Below are positions 1 to 5,670 of a stretch of DNA of 6,348 nt, piece by piece. The notes beneath the pieces were generated by a model. That model had not been told where the DNA came from. It ran no database searches and worked only from the letters and a program-made list of their open reading frames with translations. Positions within the stretch are counted from its first letter, which is position 1, and each line of letters starts with the position of its first letter. The stretch is from WHTG01 sp035540515. Lineage in GTDB: Bacteria; Actinomycetota; Nitriliruptoria; Euzebyales; Egibacteraceae. Position numbers and translations under genes: made by a program. The DNA is taken from positions 1 through 6,348 of the forward strand of contig DATLGM010000117.1 in assembly GCA_035540515.1 (NCBI GenBank). The letters are read 5' to 3'.

Positions 1-2
1 CG

Positions 3-1532
3 GCACCGGTGGACCTGCGGACCCTGAGCGACGCGGAGGTCCGCCGCCTGGAGGGCGTCGGCGACGCAATCGCGGCGCTCATCGGTGAGTACGCGGCAAC
101 CGGCCGCCTGCGGATGCTCGACGAGCTGCGCGCCGCCGAGCCGAGCGGTTTCGGCGAGCTGCTGACCCTGCCGTTGATCGGGGTCAGGGACGCGCGGGCA
201 CTGGCATCGACGCACGGGTTCGACAGCATCGCGGCGCTGCGCGAGGCGGCGGGCCGTGGCGACGGGTTGTCCGGCCTGGACGATCGGCTGGCGCACCGGG
301 TGCGCGAGTCCCTGCGCAGGACGGCCGCGACCGCCGGCGACGGCGTGCCGCTGCCCCGGGCCGGACGCGACGCGGCGGCGCTCGCCGGGGCGTTGGAAGA
401 GATCGCCGAGGTCGACCGCGTACAGGTCGCGGGCGATGTCCGCCGCGGCACCGACACGGTCCAGGACCTGTCGCTGGTGCTGGTCACCGACGAGCCGGCG
501 ACGACCGTGACGTCCGTTGCCGAGCACCCGGCAGTCGTGCGGGTCATCGAACGCAGCGACGCGGTGCTGCAGGTGATGACCGCGACCGGGAGGCGCGCCA
601 CGCTGCTGTTGACCACCGCCTCGCGGGCCGGTGAGGCGCTGCTGCGGGCGACGGGCCCGGCCACCCACGTCGCAGCGGTCGTCGCTCGCGCCGCGCAACG
701 GGGCGTGGCCCTGGACGGCGCCGACGAGGAGGCGGTGTACGCGGCGATCGGCCTGCCCTACATCGCTCCCGAGCTGCGCGACCGCAACGACCTCGACGCG
801 CCCATCCCGTCGCTGGTCCGCCACGGTGACATCCGCGGCGACCTGCACGTGCACAGCGACTGGTCCGGCGATGGCGTCGACACCCTCGAGGACATGGTCG
901 AGGAGTGTCTGCGCCGCGGCTACGAGTACGTTGCGATCACCGATCACGCCGAGAACCTGCGTATCAACGGGATGACGCGCGAGGCGGTCACGGCCCGCCG
1001 CCGCACGATCGGCGAGCTGCAGCAGCGCCATCCCTACATCCGCATCCTCGACGCCGCGGAGCTCAACATCGGCCTCGATGGGTCGCTGGACTACGACCTC
1101 GATTTTCTGATGTCGTTCGACCTGACGGTCGCCAGCATCCACTCGGAGATGCACCGCGGCGTCGCGGAGCAGACCGACCGGATCCTCGCCGCGATCGCAC
1201 ACCCCGCCGTCGACGTCGTCGGTCACCCCACGGGGCGGATCCTCGGCCGCCGCCCGCCCTACGACATCGAGCTGACCGCCATCGCACAGGCGGCGGCCGA
1301 GACGGGCACGGCGCTGGAGGTGAACGGCTCGCCGGCGCGTCTGGACCTGTCCGGGGCGATGATCCGCCAGGCCCTGGAAGCCGGCGCGACGGTGTCGCTG
1401 TCGTCCGATGCCCACAGCGTCGCCGAGTTGGGCTACATCGAGCACGCCGTGCGCATCGCGCGCCACGGGTGGGCGACACCCACGGACGTCGTGAACTGCC
1501 GACCGCCTGACGAGGTCGGGCGCGTGCGATGA
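3..1532 (+). CDS. PolX-family protein with intact PHP domain and degenerate polymerase core (5' partial)
   Basis: The reading frame is open to the window edge, so the N-terminus is probably cut. GTG at 9 is the first possible start, giving 507 aa against roughly 570 for bacterial PolX; about 50 residues appear to be missing. Residue numbers count from that GTG. Helix-hairpin-helix-like segments lie near 14-33 and 51-65, and a polymerase-beta-like palm near 115-260. The C-terminal PHP domain (about 275-490) keeps the expected metal ligands: HVH 280-282, TDH 311-313, E351, H378, HPTGR from H406, and DAH 467-469. The PHP domain of PolX acts as a Mn-dependent 3'-5' exonuclease/phosphoesterase in DNA repair. 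The palm is odd: the usual GS..RRG...DLD reads GDVRRG...DLS (D153 kept, second Asp is S155), and the third Asp of the VDLR-type motif is T198. I infer a PHP nuclease or phosphoesterase that has lost polymerase activity. The family call is firm; the exact activity is not. Confidence 0.88.
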   Translation, partial: APVDLRTLSDAEVRRLEGVGDAIAALIGEYAATGRLRMLDELRAAEPSGFGELLTLPLIGVRDARALASTHGFDSIAALREAAGRGDGLSGLDDRLAHRVRESLRRTAATAGDGVPLPRAGRDAAALAGALEEIAEVDRVQVAGDVRRGTDTVQDLSLVLVTDEPATTVTSVAEHPAVVRVIERSDAVLQVMTATGRRATLLLTTASRAGEALLRATGPATHVAAVVARAAQRGVALDGADEEAVYAAIGLPYIAPELRDRNDLDAPIPSLVRHGDIRGDLHVHSDWSGDGVDTLEDMVEECLRRGYEYVAITDHAENLRINGMTREAVTARRRTIGELQQRHPYIRILDAAELNIGLDGSLDYDLDFLMSFDLTVASIHSEMHRGVAEQTDRILAAIAHPAVDVVGHPTGRILGRRPPYDIELTAIAQAAAETGTALEVNGSPARLDLSGAMIRQALEAGATVSLSSDAHSVAELGYIEHAVRIARHGWATPTDVVNCRPPDEVGRVR

Positions 1533-2068
1533 CATCGGAGCGGCGCACACGCGGTTGGGCAGGCGTGCTCGTCATGGCCTTGCTGGTCGGCGCGTGCGCT
1601 CGTGGCTCGGACGCAAGTCTGGACGTGAACGAGCCGTACCCGTTCACCCGTCCGCCGCCGCCCAGATCGGAGACGCCGGTCGACGGCACCTACGCGCGGT
1701 CGCTGACCGTCGAGGACACCGGGCGACAACCGGTGCACTGCGTCCGCTGCCCCCCGTGGCGGCTCGACGCCGGCACCGCCCAGCTGCAGCTGGAGGCCGG
1801 CCGTCTCACCACGGTGTTCGAGCCAGTCGCCGTCGAGCAGCGTTGCCCCGACTGCAAGCCGCCCGAGGGCTTCACCATGCGGGTGCACTTTGCCGTCGAT
1901 GGCGATCGCTTGGAGATCTTCAACGACCCGACCTGCACCGACACGGTCGGCGTCTACCGGTGGTCAGTCGACGACGGAGACCTGACGCTGCGAGCGATCG
2001 ACGATCCGTGCCCGTACGCCGATCTGCGCGCGGGCTACCTCACCGCGACGCCGTGGCAGCGCCGGTGA
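1529..2068 (+). CDS. Cysteine-rich predicted lipoprotein, unknown function
   Basis: This 179-aa protein starts at an ATG overlapping the PolX stop (ATGA), so translation is probably coupled; no strong ribosome site precedes it (only GAGG at 1512-1515). The N-terminus is a lipoprotein signal peptide: basic residues (SERRTR), a hydrophobic stretch at about 10-20 and a lipobox ending LLVGAC, with C23 as the predicted lipidated cysteine. A proline-rich linker (about 37-50) follows. The exported part (about 52-176) looks mainly beta, with alternating hydrophobic strands and a GVYRWSVDDGDLTL segment like that of small lipocalin-type barrels. It carries two CxxC pairs (C71/C74 and C106/C109) plus C136 and C161. 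These could form disulfides outside the membrane or bind a metal. Neither is a CxxCH haem site. I do not recognise a named family. The link to the PolX gene may be only positional. Confidence 0.75.
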   Translation: MTSERRTRGWAGVLVMALLVGACARGSDASLDVNEPYPFTRPPPPRSETPVDGTYARSLTVEDTGRQPVHCVRCPPWRLDAGTAQLQLEAGRLTTVFEPVAVEQRCPDCKPPEGFTMRVHFAVDGDRLEIFNDPTCTDTVGVYRWSVDDGDLTLRAIDDPCPYADLRAGYLTATPWQRR

Positions 2069-3473
2069 CCTCGCGCAGCACGCGCCGCTGCTCGGCGAAC
2101 CACTCCGACGGCGCACCGACCAGCGCTGCCTTGCGCAGCGCCACAGCGCGTTCGGCGCGCTCGCCGGCGTCCATGGTCAGCGCCTGATGCAGCGCCGCGG
2201 CCTGCGCCTCGACGTCGTAGGGGTTCACCATCAACGCGCCGTCGGCCATGACGTCGGCGGCGCCGGCGGTGGGCGACAGGACCAGCACACCGTCGCGCTC
2301 GTTCAGCGTCGGCCCTTCCTTGGCGACCAGGTTCGTTCCGTCCATCACAGGGTTGGCGACCAGGACGTCGCTGCGCTGCTGCGCGGCGACCGCTCGCGGG
2401 TAGTCGTCGCCGACGAACATGGTCAAGCAGTCCTCGCCGAATCGCTCGCGGATCCGGTCGCCGGCGGAGCGGCAGCGATCGAGATAGGCGCCGTACTCCG
2501 GCACGCTCTGCCGTGACGGGTTCAAGTGCGCGTAGTGCCACACCCGTCCCCGGTGCTCGGGGTGGCGGTCGAGCAGCAGCTCGTAGGCGAGCAGGCCGCG
2601 CAGGATGTTCTTGGACAGGTCGGTCCGGTCGACCCGCAGGATCATGGCGCGGTCGCCGCACTCCTGCTCCAGGTCGCGTGCGGCGGCCCGCGCCGCCTGC
2701 GACGACGCCGAGGCGGCCAGGTCCTCGGCGTCCACGCCCAGAACGAACGAGGCGACCCGGACGCGACGGCCGTCCGCCACGACGTCCTCGCCGTCGATGC
2801 CAGCCCCGACCGCTGCGGCGGCGCACCGGCGGAAGGCCTCGCACCAGGCGGGAGAGGAGAACGCGACGACGTCCGCAGCGAGCAGCCCCTCGACGACTGC
2901 GCGAGCGACTTCGTCGGGAAGGTGGCGCAGGTATTCCGGGTGACACCAGGGGGTGTGCAGGTATTGCAGGATCGGGACGTCCGGGCGCTCCCGGCGGACA
3001 TGCGGGGCCGCGGTCGTCAGGTGGTAGTCCTGCAGATAGACCTCGCCGCCGCCGGCCGCCACGACATGCTCGGCGACCGTGCGGTTGACCGACAGGTAGT
3101 CGTCCCACGCCTGGGCCCAACCCACGCCGGACGGCTCGTACGGCTCACCCCACAACTGGTGGACGGTGAACCACAGCAGCCGGTTGGCAACCTCGTTGTA
3201 GTAGGCCGGGTAGCGCTCGCCGACGTCGACCAGCCGCAGTTGATACGTCGACCCCTCGGCCTCGACGTCGAACGATCCGTCGTGCGCCGCCGCGACGGCA
3301 CGGTCGTCCTCGGACAGCGCGACCGAGACCCAGGTGCCAGGCTCGTGCTGCAGTGCCCCGCCCAGAGCGGTCACCAGCCCACCGAACCCGCGGCTGGCCA
3401 CCAGCGTGCCGTCGTCGCCGCGCCGCCACGACACCGGCCCGCGATTGCTGGCCACCACCATTCCCTCGCTCAT
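2040..3473 (-). CDS. otsA: GT20 glycosyltransferase, trehalose-6-phosphate synthase (OtsA-like)
   Basis: This 477-aa protein is close to the usual OtsA length. Members join UDP- or other NDP-glucose to glucose-6-phosphate to make trehalose-6-phosphate in the cytoplasm. The N-terminal SNRGP (9-13) and FGGL (30-33) give the glucose-phosphate side loop. QDYHL (148-152) corresponds to the HDYHL motif with the catalytic-site His. R283 and K288 in DRTDLSK match the Arg/Lys pair of E. coli OtsA (R-L-D-Y-S-K) with identical spacing. DGTNLVAKE (378-386) matches the DGMNLVAKE nucleotide-sugar motif, with Thr for Met. ATG at 3473 is preceded by AGGAG seven bases upstream; an internal ATG at 3461 would remove four residues. 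The gene lies 10 nt downstream of the lipoate-ligase-like gene. No trehalose phosphatase (otsB) is in the window. The 3' end overlaps the convergent lipoprotein gene by 29 nt. The substitutions leave room for a different acceptor, so the family is certain and the product less so. Confidence 0.87.
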   Translation of the reverse strand: MSEGMVVASNRGPVSWRRGDDGTLVASRGFGGLVTALGGALQHEPGTWVSVALSEDDRAVAAAHDGSFDVEAEGSTYQLRLVDVGERYPAYYNEVANRLLWFTVHQLWGEPYEPSGVGWAQAWDDYLSVNRTVAEHVVAAGGGEVYLQDYHLTTAAPHVRRERPDVPILQYLHTPWCHPEYLRHLPDEVARAVVEGLLAADVVAFSSPAWCEAFRRCAAAAVGAGIDGEDVVADGRRVRVASFVLGVDAEDLAASASSQAARAAARDLEQECGDRAMILRVDRTDLSKNILRGLLAYELLLDRHPEHRGRVWHYAHLNPSRQSVPEYGAYLDRCRSAGDRIRERFGEDCLTMFVGDDYPRAVAAQQRSDVLVANPVMDGTNLVAKEGPTLNERDGVLVLSPTAGAADVMADGALMVNPYDVEAQAAALHQALTMDAGERAERAVALRKAALVGAPSEWFAEQRRVLREVTGAATASR

Positions 3474-3480
3474 GCGACTG

Positions 3481-3485
3481 CTCCT
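3481..3485 (-). promoter_or_regulatory. Ribosome binding site of the GT20 gene
   Basis: On the minus strand AGGAG lies seven bases before the ATG at 3473 and overlaps the TAG stop codon of the upstream gene (3484-3486). It supports the 3473 start over the internal ATG at 3461, and suggests that ribosomes ending the upstream gene re-initiate here. Confidence 0.7.
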
Positions 3486-4212
3486 ACCCCTGGAACGCCG
3501 CCTCCACCGCTGCGCGGATCTCGTCGTCGGAGGGGGGATGGGCCGCGAGGTCGTCCAGTCCGACTGCGGCGCGTGTGATCTCGGCGTCGTCGGGATCGGC
3601 ACCCAGTGCGCGCAGCAGGGGGCCGGGGCGCCACCGCTGCAACAGCCCGCACTGGATGAGTGCGCCCGGGCGACGCCGGCGCTGGGACAGTCCGACGATC
3701 TTGCGTCCGGCGACGGTGACCTCGCCGCGACCAAGGGTGGCGTAGCACACGGCGGCGAGCAGGCGGGTGCGCTCGTCGGTCTTCCTCGGGGTGGTGGCCG
3801 GCCCCTCGTGCGTCGCGACGTCGTCCAGGCCGAGCCGGCGCAGCGCGTCTTCCCATGCCCGGCCGATGTGCAGGAAGGGCATCGCGAGGTCACCGTCGAG
3901 CAGTGGGTGTCCCGTGGGTACCAGGACGTCCAGGCACAGCAGCCCGGCGTCCATCCACACGGCCCCGCCGCCGGAGAAGCGGGTGACCACGGGGAAGCTG
4001 TCGTCTCGGACCAACGATCGCTGCTGCCCTCGCCCCAGGACGAGCGCCGGGCCCGTGGCGCGGTACCAGCGCAGCGTCGGCGTCGGGTCGTCGGCCAGGC
4101 CGTCGAGCAGTGCCACACCGTCGTCGAGCAGGTCCTCGGCGGCGCCTTCCGCCATCGGCAGCGCACGCCAGGGGGCGGGACCGGCGGTGACGGGTGCGGG
4201 GACGTCGTTCAA
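3484..4212 (-). CDS. Lipoate-protein ligase / LipM-type octanoyltransferase family protein
   Basis: This 242-aa protein belongs to the BPL/LplA/LipB fold, which moves octanoyl or lipoyl groups onto the lysine of lipoyl domains (pyruvate and 2-oxoglutarate dehydrogenases, GcvH) in the cytoplasm. The glycine-rich RFSGGGAV (78-85) is the acyl-AMP/acyl-binding loop, and GRKIVGLSQRR (169-179) carries the conserved lysine K171. C156, in CYATLGRGEVTVAGRK, sits where LipM octanoyltransferases have their catalytic Cys ahead of the (G)RK.xGSAQ motif, and the later QCGLL resembles their QHGSI. This favours a LipM-like transferase over a true ATP-dependent ligase, but only moderately. The start is uncertain. 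TTG at 4212 keeps the family-typical N-terminal W15-R16; the next ATG (Met20, at 4155) would lose it. No clear ribosome site precedes the TTG; a TACCCT -10-like hexamer at 4222-4227 would give an almost leaderless mRNA. It is first in a unit with the GT20 gene. No lipA is visible. Confidence 0.8.
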   Translation of the reverse strand: MNDVPAPVTAGPAPWRALPMAEGAAEDLLDDGVALLDGLADDPTPTLRWYRATGPALVLGRGQQRSLVRDDSFPVVTRFSGGGAVWMDAGLLCLDVLVPTGHPLLDGDLAMPFLHIGRAWEDALRRLGLDDVATHEGPATTPRKTDERTRLLAAVCYATLGRGEVTVAGRKIVGLSQRRRRPGALIQCGLLQRWRPGPLLRALGADPDDAEITRAAVGLDDLAAHPPSDDEIRAAVEAAFQG

Positions 4213-4221
4213 CAGGCCGCC

Positions 4222-4227
4222 AGGGTA
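4222..4227 (-). promoter_or_regulatory. Possible -10 hexamer for the minus-strand unit
   Basis: The minus strand reads TACCCT (TAnnnT) ending nine bases before the TTG start at 4212. It would place transcription start within a few bases of that codon, fitting a leaderless or nearly leaderless transcript and explaining the absent ribosome site. No convincing -35 was found, and one six-base match is weak evidence. Confidence 0.25.
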
Positions 4228-4263
4228 GGGGGCCCCGACTCGCGACTCCGGTCGGAGGCGGGA

Positions 4264-4269
4264 TAGAGT
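4264..4269 (+). promoter_or_regulatory. Putative -10 element of the arsenic operon (leaderless transcript)
   Basis: TAGAGT (TAnnnT form) ends seven bases before the ATG at 4277, so transcription would begin at or next to the start codon. This agrees with the lack of a Shine-Dalgarno sequence at normal spacing; the only GGAGG-like run (4254-4258) is too far away. No good -35 is seen. Leaderless mRNAs are common in actinobacteria. Confidence 0.45.
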
Positions 4270-4271
4270 TA

Positions 4272-4289
4272 CCTCAATGATCCTTGAGG
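4272..4289 (+). promoter_or_regulatory. Candidate ArsR operator over the start codon
   Basis: This is a perfect inverted repeat, CCTCAA-TGATCC-TTGAGG: two six-base arms with a six-base spacer. The core TCAA-N6-TTGA resembles operators described for ArsR/SmtB-family repressors. It begins three bases after the putative -10 and includes the ATG (4277-4279). A bound dimer would therefore block initiation of transcription on the operon, which is what an autorepressor should do. Binding by the encoded protein is inferred. Confidence 0.55.
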
Positions 4290-4945
4290 CATCTCACGTG
4301 GCACGGGCAGCGATCCACCGCGCCCTGGGGGAGCCGGCGCGGCTGGCCATCGTGGAGTCGCTGCTGACCTCCGACCGCACCCCGGGCGAGCTCCGCGACG
4401 TCGTCGGGGCGGACTGGAACCTTCTCGCGCACCACCTGGCCGTCCTGGCCGACGCGGGGCTGATCGAGCGCCACCGGTCGGAAGGTGACGGGCGGCGGCG
4501 GTACGTGCGGCTGCGCGCCGGCGCTCTGGAGGCCGTGGCCATCCCGGCCGTGGCAGCGCGCCCGCAGGCACCGCTTTTCGTGTGCACCCACAACTCGGCC
4601 CGCTCGCAGTTCGCCGCTGCGTTGTGGCGGTCGAAGACGGGCGATCGCGCCGAGAGCGCCGGCGCCAGCCCCGCCGAACAGGTGCACCCTCTGGCCGTCA
4701 CGGTGGCCGCCGAGCACGGCATCGACCTCACCGGCGCACGTCCTCGTTCTTACGCCGAGATCCAGGATCCACCCGGCGTCGTGGTGTCGGTGTGCGACCG
4801 GGCGTTGGAGGCCCGGCCTCCGTTCGCCGCGCCGGCGGTCCACTGGTCGGTGCCGGATCCTTCGGGCAAAAACATCGCGGCGTTCCGCAAGGCGTTTGCG
4901 GACATCGCCGAACGCGTCGACCGCCTTGTGGGCGTGGCGGCATGA
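4277..4945 (+). CDS. ArsR-family repressor fused to ArsC (low-MW phosphatase type) arsenate reductase
   Basis: This 222-aa protein has two domains. Residues 1-90 are a winged helix: ALGEPARLAIVESL is the ArsR-type first helix pair, about 36-58 the helix-turn-helix with DWNLLAHHLAVL as recognition helix, and 64-80 the basic wing. Residues 98-220 are a low-molecular-weight phosphatase/ArsC domain: P-loop CTHNSARS (C103, R109; CX5R), C173 about 70 residues later, where a resolving Cys would lie, and WSVPDPS with D194-P195 as the acid loop. A third cysteine like Cys89 of S. aureus ArsC is missing. The winged helix has no cysteine at all, so the classical CVC arsenite site is absent. ArsR-ArsC fusions have been reported in other bacteria, for example Leptospirillum. 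The expected role is repressing this operon from the repeat at 4272-4289; whether the ArsC half reduces arsenate, senses it or both is open. It is first gene of the operon, with ATGA overlap to the next. Confidence 0.88.
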   Translation: MILEASHVARAAIHRALGEPARLAIVESLLTSDRTPGELRDVVGADWNLLAHHLAVLADAGLIERHRSEGDGRRRYVRLRAGALEAVAIPAVAARPQAPLFVCTHNSARSQFAAALWRSKTGDRAESAGASPAEQVHPLAVTVAAEHGIDLTGARPRSYAEIQDPPGVVVSVCDRALEARPPFAAPAVHWSVPDPSGKNIAAFRKAFADIAERVDRLVGVAA

Positions 4946-5670
4946 CCGGCCGCAGGCTGTTCGCTGAGCTGCTCGGCACCGCCGGGCTGTTGCTGGCCGT
5001 CGTCGGCTCCGGCGTGACGGCGTCGACGGACGGGGTCGCCTCGGCGCAGCTGTTCCAGCACGCCGTGGTCGTCGGTGTCGCCCTCGCCGCGCTGATCGTG
5101 ACGCTCGGCCCGATCTCGGGCGCGCACTTCAACCCCGCCGTGACGCTGGTCGACGCAGTGTTCGGCGGCCTCGGCTGGCGCCTGGCGGCCGGGTACGTCA
5201 CCGCCCAGTTGGTCGGCGCGGTCGCCGGCGTGATCACCGCCAACCTGCTGTTCGGGATGCCGGCCGTCGCGCTGGGGACGACGCAGCGCGTGGGCGGGGC
5301 GCTCGCCGCCAGCGAAGCCATCGCCACGTTCGGGCTGCTGCTGGTGATCTTCGGGGTTGTTCGCTCCGGGAGGACCGGCGCCGTGCCTGCTGCCGTGGGG
5401 GCGTGGGTCGGCGCAGCCATCTACTTCACGCCGTCCGCGTCGTTCGCCAATCCCGCGGTCACCGTGGCGCGGGCGCTGACCGACTCCTACACGGGCATCC
5501 ACCCCGCCGGCGTCCCGGCCTTCGTCGCCGCCCAGTTGCTCGCGGCCGCGGCGGCCGCCGCGGTCGTCCACCTGCTGATCCGCCCGTCGCCGGCGACCGC
5601 CCGGGACGTCGTGGTGCCCAGCCGGCTGGCCGACGACGTCGAGATGATCGGAACAAAGGAGCGGTCATGA
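4942..5670 (+). CDS. aqpS: AqpS-like aquaglyceroporin (MIP family), predicted arsenite channel
   Basis: This 242-aa inner-membrane channel has six hydrophobic segments at about 6-26, 39-58, 82-104, 124-141, 148-166 and 190-213, and two half-helix motifs: HFNPAVTL (NPA 64-66) and FANPAVTVARAL (NPA 170-172). In ordinary aquaporins the second NPA is followed by the selectivity-filter Arg (NPAR); here that position is V173. This widens the predicted pore and, as far as I recall, is typical of the AqpS-type proteins found in ars operons. S. meliloti AqpS lets arsenite produced by ArsC leave the cell by diffusion. The gene starts at an ATG overlapping the ArsR-ArsC stop (ATGA) and its own stop overlaps the arsC ATG in the same way. 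There is no strong own ribosome site, so it is probably translationally coupled. A hydrophilic tail (214-242) follows the last helix. No ArsB or Acr3 pump is present, so this is the only visible exit route. Confidence 0.87.
   Translation: MTGRRLFAELLGTAGLLLAVVGSGVTASTDGVASAQLFQHAVVVGVALAALIVTLGPISGAHFNPAVTLVDAVFGGLGWRLAAGYVTAQLVGAVAGVITANLLFGMPAVALGTTQRVGGALAASEAIATFGLLLVIFGVVRSGRTGAVPAAVGAWVGAAIYFTPSASFANPAVTVARALTDSYTGIHPAGVPAFVAAQLLAAAAAAAVVHLLIRPSPATARDVVVPSRLADDVEMIGTKERS
5655..5661 (+). promoter_or_regulatory. Ribosome binding site of arsC
   Basis: AAAGGAG lies inside the end of the aquaglyceroporin gene, five bases before the arsC ATG at 5667. It is the strongest ribosome site in the operon and fixes the arsC start. 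It suggests arsC is translated at a higher level than the coupled channel gene. Confidence 0.75.

Noticed and set aside
2526..3578. A 350-codon open frame on the plus strand, antisense to the GT20 gene
   Set aside because: It is opposite a gene with clear GT20 motifs, shows no recognisable domain, and long antisense open frames are expected in DNA of this GC content.
2040..4166. A single 708-residue minus-strand protein joining the GT20 enzyme to an upstream extension
   Set aside because: The extension lies out of frame with, and inside, the lipoate-ligase-like gene. It is Arg/Pro/Thr/Ser-rich, and the ATG at 3473 has a good ribosome site.
3334..4266. A 310-codon open frame on the plus strand, antisense to the lipoate-ligase-like gene
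   Set aside because: The minus strand carries family motifs (RFSGGGAV, GRKIVG); the plus-strand translation is low-complexity Gly/Ala/Arg/Gln without a known fold.
4750..5571. A 273-codon minus-strand open frame opposite the arsenic operon
   Set aside because: Its composition (Arg, Gly, Asp, His) is that of a reverse-strand shadow, and the plus strand is covered by three well-supported genes.
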